Counted from the stretch's first letter, positions 1 through 63,332 are shown. The stretch: DNA of 64,000 bases from Heterocephalus glaber (GCF_000247695.1 NW_004624734.1:11267699-11331698); one strand, 5' to 3'. Program-made: numbers and translations. Notes: generated by a model from the letters alone, not told the origin.

Positions 1-458
1 CTCCTGCTGGCCTAGTGTGTGGCCCCTGAGCAATCACTGCCTGGCACGGTGTCTCTGCCGGGTGCACTTGAGCCACCTGGTGGCTCCTTGGCAACGAGCA
101 ACCTCCCCACTCTGGGTGTGTGTCCTCCTCAATGCCAGCTCTGTCTTTAGGCTGTGTGTTTTCTGGCTTTAGTTCAAGGTTCCTCCAGGGAAAGGTGGGG
201 GATGCCAAAGCAGCCCATCCAAGCCCTAGCCTGGGGTCTGGGGCCAGTGGGACCCTTGGGATTTCTGTATAACTTCAGCCCAGCAAAACTGCTGCCTTCC
301 TGGTTCATTTGGGTGCTGGTGTTGATGGAGAGTTGAGGGCGAGGTTGGGAATTCAAGCTTAGGTCTCCTCTGCTCTGGAGATGCTGGAGGCTCATTCTGG
401 ATCTCTCAGGGAGCCTGCCGTGCACAAGGCACTGAACACAGGTTCAAACATGGAACAG

Positions 459-523
459 TGCTGGGGCTCAGTGGTAGAGAGCATGCCTAGCATGCATAAG
501 GCTCTGGGTTCATGCTCTGCAAG
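459..523 (+). mobile_element. Old ID-like SINE
   Basis: gctcagtggtagagagcatg and the later gggttcatgctct are degenerate tRNA-derived A- and B-box regions. The element runs into a CA-rich tail. Confidence 0.65.
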
Positions 524-560
524 ACACACACATACACACACACAGACACACACACACACC
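524..560 (+). repeat. CA microsatellite
   Basis: Interrupted (CA)n tail after the ID-like SINE. Confidence 0.85.
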
Positions 561-1048
561 CCAACCATGTGCTTCTGGGATGTGGCTGTGCCATTCCCAT
601 CTGTAGATCAGGGATATATTTATGAGCAGAGACTTCCAGGGCTTCGGTGACAAACCCTTGGTCACTTGGCCTGCAGCAGAGCAGCTGATTGCAAGGCTGA
701 GCTTCTGTCTGTATCATGCATGACCGCTCTGGTGTTGGTGGAACTATAAGCAACTGCCAGTATTCAGCCTTTTTGACCTACATTTTGGCAGAGATGGATG
801 GTTCAGCTGAATAATAAACACATCCTCCTTGCCCCACCCAGCTACCTGTCACTCATGTAATGTGCCCACCCTCCTTCTGGTCTTCCTCCACCCCATTGTG
901 GAAGCCTCTGTCCTTCCTGTTGGGTATCTCTCCTGCCAGAGGTGGAGAGATTGTCTGTGTGCAGAGAACACAGGTCCCCACCCCAAATCTGGCACTGAAT
1001 GGAAATGCCTGTGGAGAAGGGGATGCTGATTTTTAAAAACAGCTTCAT

Positions 1049-1142
1049 GGGGTCGGGGATTTAGCTCAGTGGTTTTGTCGCCTGCTGCACAAGTGCAAGG
1101 ACCCGAGTTTGATCCCCGGTACCCCCCAAAAAATAAAAACAT
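1049..1142 (+). mobile_element. ID SINE, sense
   Basis: Full-length young ID: ggggatttagctcagtggtt at the start, gatccccggtacc and an A-rich tail at the end. Target duplication aaaaacagcttcat (1035-1048) and aaaaacggcttcat (1143-1156). Confidence 0.9.
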
Positions 1143-1284
1143 AAAAACGGCTTCATTGAGGTATAATTTTTGTACTCTAAAATTCTCCCATTTTAAGTGT
1201 ATAATCCAGTCACTTTTATTTCATAATTATGAGAGGTGATCAAAAAATATGATGAACACTTAAATTTTAAAAAATACTACAGGT

Positions 1285-1384
1285 GGGGCCGGGGATTTAG
1301 CTCAGTGGTTCCACTGCCTGCCTTGCAAGCGGAAGGACCTGAGTTTGATCCCCGGTACCAAAAAAAACCCAAAAAACAAAAATC
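1285..1384 (+). mobile_element. ID SINE, sense
   Basis: Full-length young ID with A-rich tail. Near-perfect duplication aaaatactacaggt on both sides (left copy ends 1284, right copy ends 1401). Confidence 0.92.
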
Positions 1385-1721
1385 AAAAAAATACTACAGG
1401 TAAAAGACAACATTGCCATTAATCTACCTCAAAATCCTGTCCCCTTTTTTGAACATTGACTTTGGGGAAGAGCCAGAGGTCTCATGGTGCCAGATCCGGT
1501 GAATAAGGGGGACAAGGACACAGTGTAATGTTTTTACCAGCCTGCCTTTCTGTCGCATGGCACCTGGCAGTGGCATTCACATTTCTGGTCACACTTCATA
1601 AAGACAGGAAAGAGGACTTCCAAAGCTGCTTCAGAAAGTGGCAAGAATGATGCGATAAGTGTGTTCGAAGCGAGGAGGGTATCTTGGGGATTAATGGCAA
1701 TGTGTCTTTTACGGTAATACA

Positions 1722-1827
1722 TTTTTTTTGAGACAGGGTCTTGCTATGTAGCTCAGGCTGGCCTTGAACTTGCAGTAATCCTCCTGCCTCAGCTTCCCAA
1801 GTGCTGGGATTACAGGTGTGTGCCACA
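1722..1827 (-). mobile_element. B1-type SINE, antisense
   Basis: tttgagacagggtcttgct through cctgcctcagcttcccaag and gtgctgggattacaggtg: the reverse complement of a 7SL-derived B1 monomer. Confidence 0.9.
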
Positions 1828-1829
1828 AA

Positions 1830-1857
1830 CCACACACACACACACACACACACACAC
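1830..1857 (+). repeat. CA microsatellite
   Basis: About 13 uninterrupted CA units adjoining the B1. Confidence 0.9.
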
Positions 1858-1869
1858 GGCTAAATTTTT

Positions 1870-1898
1870 TTTAGTATATGTGCTGCTGAAGGGAGCAC
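1870..1898 (-). pseudogene. U6 snRNA 5' stub with poly(A)
   Basis: The minus strand reads as the first 29 nt of U6 snRNA with two substitutions (gtgctcccttcagcagcaca and on to tactaaa), then an A run. Flanked by ggctaaattttt (1858-1869) and ggttaaattttt (1901-1912), a target duplication typical of L1-mediated retroposition. Confidence 0.8.
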
Positions 1899-1937
1899 CT
1901 GGTTAAATTTTTAAAATGTAAACATCGACTGTGTATT

Positions 1938-2031
1938 TTTGTGTTTTTTTGGGGGGGCATACTGGGCATTGAACTCAGGACCTTGTGCTTTCGAGGCAGG
2001 CGGCAGAACCACTGAGCTAAATCCCCAGCCC
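1938..2031 (-). mobile_element. ID SINE, antisense
   Basis: Antisense ID (aaccactgagctaaatcccc). Target duplication tcgactgtgtatttt / tcgactgtctatttt (1925-1939, 2032-2046). Confidence 0.9.
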
Positions 2032-3649
2032 TCGACTGTCTATTTTGATCATCTCTTATATATAGAATTGTGCAGTCCTCAGCCTAGTGCACTTTGAGAA
2101 TGTTGCAGGGAAGCTGGTTCTCACCCACTGTCAGGTAACTGAATGGCCCGGATGTCATTGGGACGGGGAGCAGAACCCACCTTTGCACAGGCCCTGGTGG
2201 GCTGGCTGACCTGCCAGACCACGGCCTCCGCAGCTGCCAAGAGACCGGGGCCGATCTCGCCCAGGTGCACGGGGCATGGATGGGTGGGGCTGACATGGCT
2301 CCTGGGGGCTGTGAGAGCAGGGACCACTGGCAAGACGCAAATGCGAGTTCCAGAGCCAGAGAGGGGTGTTTACACATTATTGTTTTCAGTTTTAAATTTT
2401 AAAGACAGATGTGTGAAGCATTTTGTGTTTCTTTTTAAACGAAGAATGCAGTTATTTTTTAATTCGGGCGGTTGCCCAGGCCAGAGAGGGTATACGCTCC
2501 CCTCCTTCATTCTCACAGGTGTGGCAGGGACGTTTGTGTTCCTTTTGGCAGATGATGACACTGTGCTGCTAATTATAACATTTTTTACAGTTTGAGGTTA
2601 TTTTTATGTTTTGGGTAAATATTATCACAGCGGAACCAGGTCCCAGATGCCAGTAGAGATTCTTGTCCACCCCATGACACTAACAGGTCCTGAGAGGCCA
2701 AGCGTTTGTTCCCCTTCCTCTGCCCTGCAAAAGGGCAGCCTCACCGCTCCCAGGCCATGTTCTGTGTGTCCAGCCTCCTTCTTCACTCTTCTCCCAGCGC
2801 TGCATGGAAATCAAGGATGGTAGGGAGAGGAGAAAGTGCCTCATGCGCTCAGCTGGCTTTGGAAATCCGAGTAGCTCCCCTCTTAGGCAAAATCCTGCCT
2901 CTTACACCGAGGTCGCTCCCCTGGCTCGCCTCTGGGTGTCCTCTCTGATCCAGTTGTGGTTTTGTAGTGATTCCCCATACCCCACACCCCTGGGGTGACA
3001 TCTGTGTGGTGCCTCATTACTGGGGGCTCCCCAGAAATGAGTGTGGCCTGGGATCTGGTGGGACCCTCTGGACCCCTCTCCCCCTGCTGTGAGATGATGA
3101 CACTTTCCTGCCCTGGGACCGGGCAGCGTACAGGATGCTCAGGACTAAGGTCGTAGGGTGCCCTGTGTCTCGCCGGCCAAATCTCATCTGTCTCTTCTCC
3201 ACATCTCTTCCTTCAGCCCCGAGCTTGGGCTCTGCCTCTAGGGTGTGCGCAGGAGCTAAGGTTCCTCTGCTCCACGCGAACCCTCCTTCTAGCCACTACC
3301 ACCTTCTGCCTCGCTGCTCACGGTTTGGTTCATCCACTCCCAGCGTGGCTGCCCAGCACTGCTCTGCTGAGACTGCCCACTCTTCTGTCCCTGCTCCTAG
3401 CACTGAGCCTGTTTCCTCGGCCTGCTGCTTTCTTCCTCAGGCACCCACGGGAGCAGCCCCAGTAAGCCCTGTTCACGGCCAGCTGCTCAGTGTGCCACCC
3501 CCCACCCTCTTCACCCTGTTCTGCTGCCCTTTTTCTCACAGTGCGCATCACCTGTATCGGACCAGCCAGTGGACTTACTTCCCCGTGTCCATTGCAGTGC
3601 TCATTCTCCTCTGCTGCCGTGCAGTCTCCAGTGAGGGTAGGAATCGTTA

Positions 3650-3725
3650 GATTTTTATTGTGCTGCCAGTGCATCCAATGTGGATCAGTGCCTGGCATGT
3701 AGTAGGTGCTCAGTAAACAGCATAA
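3650..3725 (+). mobile_element. L2-like fragment
   Basis: cagtgcctggcatgtagtag followed by gtgctcagtaaacag resembles the conserved L2 3' end. Confidence 0.5.
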
Positions 3726-3811
3726 ATGCTGGAGGCCCACTTCTGTATCCTCTGTATCTTTCTGTCCTCTCCCCACTTTGTGTTCCCTTAAGCTGGGGTT
3801 CCTTACAGCTG

Positions 3812-3910
3812 TTTTTCTTTGTTTTTTTGTTTTGTTTTGGTACTGGGGATTGAACTTAGGACCTTGCGCTTACCAGGCAGGTGCGGCACCACTGAGCTAT
3901 ATCCCCGGCC
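3812..3910 (-). mobile_element. ID SINE, antisense
   Basis: T-rich tract, ggtactggggattgaactta, ending actgagctatatccccggcc. Flanks share acagctgttt. Confidence 0.88.
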
Positions 3911-5136
3911 TGACCGTACAGCTGTTTAACCATATGCTTGCATAAAAAAAGAAATGACCAAGCGTCAGTGATCAAGGTTAAATGAGAGTCCATCCCTGCC
4001 TGGTGCCGGGAATGTGCCTCTCCCAGGCCAGAGATGGCCCACTGAAAGCTTCACTGCCTTGCCGGCTGTGTACCCATGTAACATGTGTGTGGTTTATTGG
4101 TGAGAGTATTCTACAAGAAGCTGTATGAAATCCAAGAGCTCTGTTGTATCTGTGAAATGAGGGAGGCTGTCACATGTGAAACGATGAGATTTGGCTGACA
4201 GGAAGCCAGGGTGTTAGCAAATTAATTTCTGGGATGAATCCTAAGGCGGTCGTACTGGAGGAGAGCATTGTTTTCCCTTCCACGGTTTGTATCCAGATGA
4301 CGTGATGCTGATGGTTTGCAGATTCATAAACTGCTGAGCCCACTTAAGTTATGTAGACTAGGAGGAAAGCAGACTTACAGGTGCAGAAACCCAACCCAGA
4401 GAGGTGAGGGACTCCTTCCAGGATGCATGGTGTGGGGGTCAGCAAGTATTTACCACTATGAATTTTGCAGGTCCTTATAATTGTGGATGATTGGCAGAAC
4501 GACTGGCTGCCACCATTGTTCTGCCTGGGGAAATTCTTGCATTTAAAGACCATGCGAGGTTCCCAGGAGCCTGCAGAGAGACTGTGATCCTGGGTTTGTG
4601 TTCTGCAGGGCCCTGTCTGTGCATACAGCTGGGACTTTTGAGGACAGCCTTGGGGCTTTGTCATTGCTGCTCAGTAGTCTGGCCCTCGGTCCTATGTGTC
4701 CTGCTTCACATGGTGGTTACAGAGCGACTTCTCATGGCACTTTGAGGGTTGGACTGCCTGTCCACATGGAGTACCCCAAATGTCCTTACTGTCCAGCTAA
4801 GTGCAGGACCTTGATGCATGTGCTGCTCAGTTTCTGACCTCCCAAAGAGAAAACTGGAATGCCCTGGTATCCTTCCTCATCTTGCCTGCCGCCCGTGGCC
4901 AGAGGCACACAATGGAGCTCAGCCCAAGCCTGGCCTCCGGGATTCAGTGACCCTGGGGAGGTGGGCTGCCTCTGCTCAGGAAGCCTTGTCTGTGTTGGGG
5001 CAGGGCGGGGAAGAAGAGAGGATGAAGGGTGGCATGAGTGTGCTTCACAGCCCGCAGAGGGGATGGTGGGTCTGTCTGGGAGGTTCCTAGAGGCTGTGTT
5101 TGGGCAGGGCTTTGAGGATCTCTGAACAGAGAGGCA

Positions 5137-5437
5137 AATGTGTCTGTCAGCTTTCCATCACAGTACCAAACATCCAAAGTGATCAGCTTACAAAGAGAAA
5201 GGGTTTATTTTGGCTCACAGGTTCAGAAGTTCTAGTTCGTGGTCAGTTGCTCCTGATGCTTTAGGTTTCAGAGCCCAGGACAGAGCAAAACTGCTCACCT
5301 GAGGGCCAGGAAGCAAAAAAGAGATAGAGAAGGGGTCAGGGTCCTGTGATCGCTTTTGAGAGGACGCCCTAGTGACCTGGCACTGGGCCCTGCCTCTCAC
5401 AGGCTCCACCACCTCCCAGTAGCACAGTCTAAGCATT
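5137..5437 (+). mobile_element. Dispersed rodent repeat, family not identified
   Basis: Carries gagaaagggtttattttggc and tcacaggttcagaa, and resembles 23866-24257 in layout (ctttccatcacag, then a tttattt box, then ggtttcagagcc). The pattern recalls a common rodent interspersed repeat whose name I cannot give with certainty. Confidence 0.5.
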
Positions 5438-7574
5438 CAGCAGGCCTTGGTGGACATGAGATCCGACTGCAGCAGGGAGGAAAAACTGGAGAGGAGGAAC
5501 TCAGGGAGGAGAGGGTCTGGAGCCTAGGCTTTGGTGACAGCAGAGGCAGACCGAGCTCCTGAGAGTTCATGGAGTTCCCTACTGAACTGCGGTGTTGGCT
5601 TGCTCCCTGTCCAGGCCTCTGGTTCCATGGTAACCTCCCCTCCCCAAGCCCACACTGCAAGGAGGGGGCACCCAGCTGGCTGGGAGGCCAAGGGCTGGGT
5701 GTGCGAAAGGTTAGAGACCTAGTGACCTCCCGAGCAGCCAGAGGGAAGGAGGGAAGGGCTAATACTCTGGCTTTTCTGAAACTGCTCTTGCTGCCCAGAT
5801 TGCTCTTGGGGAAACGGAAGGGCGTCCAAGGTGTGGTGGGCTGGGGTCTGCAAGGGGGTGAGGTGCAATTCTTGAATTTTTTCCCTAGCCCTTATTTTTG
5901 TTTCATTTCTCCTGGCCTTTGTTCTCTAATCCTACTTGTTTTATTGTCATTATTATTTTTGCAAAAACCATAGGTCTTTTGAATGAGGAGGGAAGAAATA
6001 AGTTTTTTTAAAAAACCTAACCTTGCAAGCATTCTGATTGGGTTTTTTTTGTCCCTGGGAGAGCAGAAGAGCCCCCAGGTGCTGCTCTAGACAACACAGT
6101 GTCCGGCCGGCCTGCCCCTGGCTTGGGGTGCTTGCTGGTTCCATCCTGAGTCCCTCGGCCCTGTGTGGTGCTGAGGGGGCCACTGAGCTGGAAGCCAGGG
6201 CTTTGCTTCCTGGGAACGTGTGGGGCTGGTTCCCTCTGAGCACACTGCATGCTGGAGGCCGCCCTGTGGCCAGAAGGGTCTGCTTGGATACCGGGCTTTG
6301 TTTAGTAAACTTCCCGGTGATGGCCAGTGCCCAGAGAGCTCTGCTGGCTGCAGTGACCACGCCATGGCTTCCAGCGGGACTGCTCTCTGCAGTGGCCATC
6401 CGAAGAGGAAGAGGGAAGAGACATTGTTTGTCAAAGGTCATTCTGTTCACCTGTGCTGTTTGGGGCTGAGGCTTTGTTGGGAGGGACCCTTGCTCTGATC
6501 CTCTCCTGCCCGCCCCGCACCTTGCCGTGGCCAGCACAAGCTCTGGTCTCAAGCTGAAGCCTTGTGGTTGACGCTCCTTTTTTGTCCTCTTCATTGTTGG
6601 ATGCTAGGAAACAAATTTGCTCTCGATAATCTGCGTTCTTGGCAGGCTGGCAGAAGGGGAGTCATTTTGATACTGCTGGTGTTCTGAGGCTCGATGCAGT
6701 TTTAGATTGTTTTACATAACCTGGGGGAGCTGTCTCAGCTGTCTTCTGTGTGCATGGTGGTGCTGGGGGACCCGTGGGGGAGGGACTGGCTTGATGCAGG
6801 TGACAGAGACACTGCACTGTGAGGGGCCCCTGGTCCCGGTGCACTCAGGAGACCCCTGGATTATTTCCCATAAGCTCCATGCCTTCAGGTCCACAGCTGA
6901 TAAACGTTTGTTGGGTGACTAAACAAGTAGGGGAGTGCCTGGTTGCATTAATGCCTGGTGAGGGCCACGTGTGGTGACTTCTGGGCGCATGGCAGCTGGG
7001 AGAGGGTTTCACAGGGGTTGCCCCTGCCCTGCTCCCCCAGAATGTGAGCCAGTGTGCAGAGGGCCTGCCTCCTCCCTGTGGATGGGGCAAGGATGATGTG
7101 GGGCTCCCTTTGGGCTATCTGCATTGCTCCTCAGCAGGGCTCTGGAAGGTGACCCGGCTGTTCAGTGTCATGAGCGCCCACCATTGTGGTAAGCCCTGGA
7201 GGGTCCGCCGGGCTGTGCCCAGCGCATGTCTGGGATGTCCCTGTACACAGAGAGAAACAGAGTCATGTTGAAAGTGCTATCTGTCCATCTGTGGGACAGC
7301 CCCATCATTATGCTTAGGAAATGACTGGTTTTTAAACAGAAAACCAGGGAGAGCCAATTGTGGTCCAGCCTGGCATATAAGTCAAACGAGAGCACAGTGT
7401 ACAATTACTAAGAAAAACATTCCTATCCATCTCCGTGCAAGACAAGAAACTGAAACCCGTTGGTTTCCTAGGTACTTGATGGTAACAGTATTGTCACTCA
7501 GTCAGCAAACACTGGTGAAATACCTGCACGGTTTGTGTGCGGGGAGGGGAGAGTGTAGGTGGTGGCAGCTCCAG

Positions 7575-7690
7575 GACCAAATCTCTGTTCTGTGACTTGG
7601 CCTCTCTAAGCCCGGTTCTTCTCTGTAAGATGAAGATAATGTTGCTGTCCTTTTGGGATTGCTTTGGGGTGAAATGAGATGACAGTGTGT
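7575..7690 (-). mobile_element. MIR-like fragment, antisense
   Basis: ctctgttctgtgacttggcc and the following ctgtaagatgaagataatg resemble an inverted MIR core. Confidence 0.5.
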
Positions 7691-8039
7691 GGTGTGAAGA
7701 TGCAGTAAAAGTGGTGTGTAGGGCTGTGGGATGGCAGCTCAGCTCTGCCGAATCAGTCAGGACTTCTAGGTGTGCCTGGTTTAGACCCTCAGTCCTGAGG
7801 TTAGCAAGACAGGAATCAGCTCTTCTTTGACCCCTGTGGGTCAGATAAGCACGGTGCCTCCTTTCCGACCTCTGCAGGGCAGAGGGTTGGGGTTGGTTTG
7901 GGGCAGGAAGGGCTCTCTCTCGGGAAGCAGTGCTTACCTGCTTTATCTTGAATCCCTGCCTTCATACCTCAGTCACCATTTGGAGTTGACAGGATTTAGT
8001 TTCTGTATCTAGAAACTAGGACGTGTGACCTGAACGTTT

Positions 8040-8292
8040 AAACAGCTGTTTAAGAGAGATATTGCATGAGACATTCTCTTATATGAGAAACCCAAAGTGT
8101 ACATCATTTAAGGAGCAGAATACAAGGTAGATAATAGGAAGCAGGGAGATGGATCTTTTGCCAATGGGAAGAGGACCAAGAGATGGGGCTGGGGGAAGGG
8201 GATGTAGAAAGAATTGAGATGTGTTGTGGACATATACCAACTCCCCACAATGAATGCAGTGTACACATGTGTACTAATAAAAATGCCAAAAG
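8040..8292 (+). mobile_element. L1 3'-end-like fragment, sense
   Basis: Its end, ccccacaatgaatgcagtgt then acacatgtgtactaataaaa, is the reverse complement pattern of 45722-45790, so both belong to one lineage repeat, probably an L1 3' UTR. Confidence 0.5.
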
Positions 8293-9059
8293 GGGCCTGG
8301 GAGATTGTGTACGAGTTGAGGAAGATGGGTTTTGTTGTGTGTGCTGATGTCCTTCGAGGGGCAGTCTGTAGAGTCCTGTGTTCAGAAGGCAATGGCCCAG
8401 TTCCACACTAAGTAGCAAAGTGGTATCATTGACTAACCATGTCTGCCACAGATTTAGGATTAGGCAGGCCAGGAATCTATCCTGCTTTAATCCAGCTGCC
8501 ACACTTTAGAGGATGGTGTACTTCATAATTTTCCAACTCCATTTCTGTGCCTGTGTCCACCCTTTCACCATATGTGATTCTTAGTTGCCCTTCTTTCTGG
8601 GAGCAGGTGTCTATAAACCTCTCTCGCTCTAATGCATCTCTCAGGTGAACTTCTCTGCCTTCCAGACAAGCTGATGTTCAGCTTCTCCTGCCCAGCAGGG
8701 CTGGGGTGGGTCTCAGGACTCGGGGAGGCAGGTAGTAAGGTTTTTCTTAGACTGAGCACTGACCCAGCGTGTCCGGGATACCCCTGGGGTTCCCCTACAC
8801 TTGGCAGCATGTAGCCCTGTGCAGATTCTCAGGGTGTCTGACATTTCCGGACCCTGCCCCCAGGGGTTGCTGGTGACTCACCTGCCATAGAAATCCACAT
8901 CCTTTCTTACCCCACCCAGTTCTCACTCTGAAAGCCAACTCCAGGATGCCTAACCACAAAGCGTTTATGATTTGAGAAACTCCATGCCGTCTTATGTCTA
9001 GGCCTTCACCCATGCCGTTCCCTGGGCCTTGAAGCCCAGCTGTCCTCATCCTGGGGTCT

Positions 9060-9270
9060 TAGCCCAGTCATTTCCTTCAGAAAGCCTTGTTTGATCCTTA
9101 CCCCAAATTTGAAGTCCTCCTGTCGTTCCCGTAGCATTGAGGAGCATTGAGCAGTGTTTTGAGACTGCTGGTCTTGTGTCTGTGTCCTAGTCCAGCTCCT
9201 CTTAGAGAGCCGTTGACAGTGGTCATGCTGTCAGGGCCAGGAACGCAGTAGGTGCTCTGCAGGGAGTGGT
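9060..9270 (+). mobile_element. L2-like fragment
   Basis: agaaagccttgtttgatcc with ccaggaacgcagtaggtgct about 170 bases later follows the L2 tail pattern. Confidence 0.45.
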
Positions 9271-9922
9271 TTGTGGCCTGGTAGACTTCGTTGCTGAGCC
9301 GGTCTTGTAGCAGGGACCCAGGAGAATCTTCTGTTATGTTTTGAAACTATTCAAAACCCACAGCCAGGTAGATCAATGAAAATAACTGTGCTTGCTACAG
9401 AAATCCTGAAAGAACTGAGCCTCAGCTTCTCATGAGAAAGCAAGGAACTACTGCTGCTTGCTCTCCCAAAGGAATGAGGGTCAGGTCTTGGATGCATTTG
9501 TTAAATGGAAGGTTTTTATTCGCTCGGCCCAAGGGAAGGAGCAAGGCACTGGATTTTAAGCACCCTTTTCATTGCTAAGGTTTTTTTTCTCTGAAGACTT
9601 TTCTAAACTTAATACTTTATCTTTAAAACCTTTTCCCCTGCCCTGTGTGACAACTTAGCACAAGGAGCCCATACTTTTCTAACAGTGTGTGGGATCAGAT
9701 TTAGCTTTTTCTTGATGCCTGGTGGCTGTTGGGGTGAGCGAGCGGCTCAGAGTGTGTCGTGGATGATGCAGGGTCGAAGGAGTGGACCCCTGGCTGTGCC
9801 CAGCAGCCTCTCTGTGGCTCTCTGCCCTCCAGCACACGCAGGGTTCTAGTCTCCTTGCTGTCAGAACACCACCTTCCGTTCTTGCTGCTCGCAGTAGTTC
9901 AGCACATACTCGCACCTTTATT

Positions 9923-10185
9923 TTTACTTATTTTCAGTTGACAGATAACAGTTGCACATCTTTATGGGAATAGTGTGTTAGTGCATTTGTGCATTGTGTA
10001 TTGACCAACTCTGGATACTTGGGTTGGCCAGCATCTCAAATGTTTATCATTTTTTGGTATACCCACCTCCTGCCCAGCTATTTTATATGTTTGTTACATC
10101 CCTGTGTAATAGAACACCGGAACTCATTCCCCCCATCTAGCTGTGGCTCTGTCCCCATTAACTAGCCTCTCTCCATTGTTTTAGT
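9923..10185 (-). mobile_element. L1 fragment, antisense
   Basis: The sequence from ttattttcagttgacagata through catctcaaatgtttatcatt to tccccattaactagcctctc matches an inverted old L1 3' region in block order. Confidence 0.65.
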
Positions 10186-11249
10186 CTGCTTATTCTGAAG
10201 GGTAATAGAATTAAATCCTTTGGGGACTCGGCTGTGACTAGAGTACGTAAAGATTTTCTGCATGGGCTGCTCTGAGCCCTTCAAACACTTTCTCCCTGTG
10301 TCCTAGCTCTGGTGATTATGGCACCAGGTAAGCAGCCCGTGGAAAGGGGTGTCACTGTAAGAAGGCCGGCCCTGATGACTGGGAAGGCCTAAACCTGTTA
10401 TATCCTCCCAAGGGCACGGGAGAGGCACTTGCCAATGGTCTGTGGACCCTCAGAGGGAAGGAGGTGGGGGTGGTAATGTGGGCTGGGCCAGAGAGCACAG
10501 TTACTCAGATTCAAGGCTTTGTTAATACTTGAGTGGGCATTCCCTTTGCTCATTACCAAAACTAAAATGAAACAGCTCATCCGTCGCTCAGTATTAATAG
10601 AGAAGTGTGTCCTTGTGGTGATACATGGTCTGTGGATTACAGCCTCTTGGCCAAAGAAAAGCCTGCATGTAAAACAAAACAATAGGACTTGGAGAATTTC
10701 TCCATTTCAAATATTGATGACTTTCTGCACTTAGGGGTAAAGACATGGGCTTATCTATAGCCATTGAGCCACAGCTCGAGAGCGGAGCGCTGGTGTATCC
10801 TGGAGAGCAGTGGTGTGGCCCAGACCCTGTGGTGCAGCCCCCAGGTGCTGCCCACCTCAGGCCAGGAGTGGGTACTGCTCTGGTTTGTGCACTCCCAGCC
10901 CTCAATTCTACGACTCAACAGTGATTTCAGTTTTGAGGAAGATGTATTCAGCTATGTTTCAGTGGAGGGAATCAGGCAAGGGTTACTTGGTTTTTCATAC
11001 ACTCCCTGTACCCAGGGGCCCAGAGTGAACCATGGCATGAGTTCTTGGGCCAGAAGTTTAGTTTGATATCCTGGCAACCTTAGATTGATTTTTGGGCCAA
11101 TTTGGCACAGGGTGAGTGGGTATTCTAGGTCTTAAGACCAGAGAATGATACTGTTTTTGGCATGCCCCTGTTTCCCAAGATATAGCAGGATATGATGAAA
11201 AAGTCAGAAAATTATAGCTTTTTTTTTTAAACTTGAAAGAGAGCCCCAT

Positions 11250-11352
11250 GCATCTCCCTCCATTTTATAGATGTGAAAACTGAGGGTTGGAGAAAGAGTC
11301 TGCATTCCTGAGTGGCCAAGCCAGGTTTAGAGGCCAGATTTTCTGACTCTGT
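11250..11352 (+). mobile_element. MIR-like fragment
   Basis: ccattttatagatgtgaaaa then ctgagggttggagaaaga, a standard MIR core pattern. Confidence 0.6.
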
Positions 11353-11619
11353 ATAGGAGACTGAGAAAGATAAACAGATGGAGCTGCATTTAGCCTTAAT
11401 ATAATCAAAGAGAAACTATTTAAAATGGTGAAATATGATTTTTGGCCATCACATTGGTGATGTCAAGAAAGAATAATAAGACAAGGTCAAGGGTAGGACA
11501 ATGAAAATTTATCACCTAGTTCACAGGGGAAAATGGTAAAATCCATCTGCAGGGTAATTTGGTCACGTGAAAAACATGAAAGAGTCTGTTCCAAGGAAGT
11601 GAATAAGAATGTGTAAAGA

Positions 11620-11706
11620 GGGCCGGGGATTTAGCTCAGTGGTTTCGCCGCCTGCTGTGCAAGCGCAAGGACCCCCGAGTTCAATCCCCGGTACCGAAAA
11701 AAAAAA
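11620..11706 (+). mobile_element. ID SINE, sense
   Basis: Full-length young ID with A tail, flanked by aatgtgtaa (11608-11616, 11707-11715). Confidence 0.9.
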
Positions 11707-12315
11707 AATGTGTAACGAATTAACTGCCAAGATAGTCTTTATAGTTTATCAAGAAACATGGACCGCAGGAAGAGAGTTAGTTGTAAGTTTGTGGCCATCA
11801 AAAGTGATGTAAATGTGTTGAGTAATTTGCTTGAGACTTCTCCAGCCAAACAACCTCATGAGCAAAAAAGGGGTAAGGGAACAGAGATGTACTTAGATGT
11901 GCAAAATGTTAATAATGTGAAGCTGAGTGTGTATGGGGATTCATTAATCTGTCTTCGTCTCTTTGAAATTTTGCCTAATAAAAGATAATGCTGTAGACAC
12001 TTTTTCCTGTGGGGATTGTTCTCTCCTATACTACGCACATTAAAATCGTTGATGAGGTCGAGCTTCATTAATTACCATGGAGAACTATTTATGATATATT
12101 TGAATAGGAAAGGGCTTCAAGTGGTTATGTGCAGAATGCTCATTTGGTTTAAAAAATAAATCCATACACAGCAAAAAGGTGGAGTGTGTACACCTAACTG
12201 ACAGAATGTTTTCTTTAGCTTATCTGATTTGTTTTCACTTTAGAACAAGCATGTGTCGTTGGGGAAATTTTATAAATGGTTGAGCTTAATTAAATATGTT
12301 GCTGTTTTGATCCAG

Positions 12316-62900
<50,585 letters not shown>

Positions 62901-63332
62901 GTGAGTGTCGGGCATGGAAGAGCGCCACTGGCCCCCTCTCTCCTGGCTCAGGAAGTGCGGGTGGGGGGCGTGATAAAGGCCCTGGTGCAGGGCTGGCTTG
63001 GCTGGGGCAGGATATCAAGACCCACTGGCCAGCAAATCACCACCAGCCCCCACACCACAGGGGCTGTGTTCCCCTAGGTTTGAAGTGAGAGTGTGAGCGG
63101 AAGGTCAGGATCCCACACTAGGTTTTGTGGCAGAGCTTTGACTACCTCTTACCCTGCGTCTTCTCAAGCATTGGTTGACAACTTGGAAGGGCCTTTGGCG
63201 GGCCAGAGAGCAAATGTTTTAGACTTTCTGTAGTTCCGTTGCAGCTATTCTGCTCCACTACTGTAGAGAAAGCAGATATTGCCCACATGTAAGTGAATGG
63301 GACTGGCTGCTGTCCAGTAAAATTTGTGTTAT

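Larger units (their letters stand above)
1..12315 (+). other. Intron upstream of the first recognised CCDC88C exon
   Basis: No coding exon is supported in these 12.3 kb. I looked for the preceding Daple exon (the part of the Hook domain just before GKSMEE) and did not find it, so the intron starts upstream of the window. The content is ID and B1 SINEs, a U6 stub, L2, MIR and L1 relics and short CA tracts, listed separately. The stretches 2050-3640, 3930-5130, 5440-7570 and 10200-11250 show nothing I can name. The open frames there lack codon or family signatures. Confidence 0.8.

Noticed and set aside
2143..2595. 150-residue open frame in the first intron
   Set aside because: No recognisable domain, no splice or homology support; chance frame in GC-rich intron.
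3135..3650. 171-residue open frame in the first intron
   Set aside because: Ser/Pro-rich translation without any signature; runs into an L2-like fragment.
5953..6594. 213-residue antisense open frame
   Set aside because: No domain, no start or splice context, intronic.
11620..11706. tRNA-like sequence with A and B boxes
   Set aside because: ID SINE with poly(A) and target duplication, not a tRNA gene; the same applies to all other ID copies.
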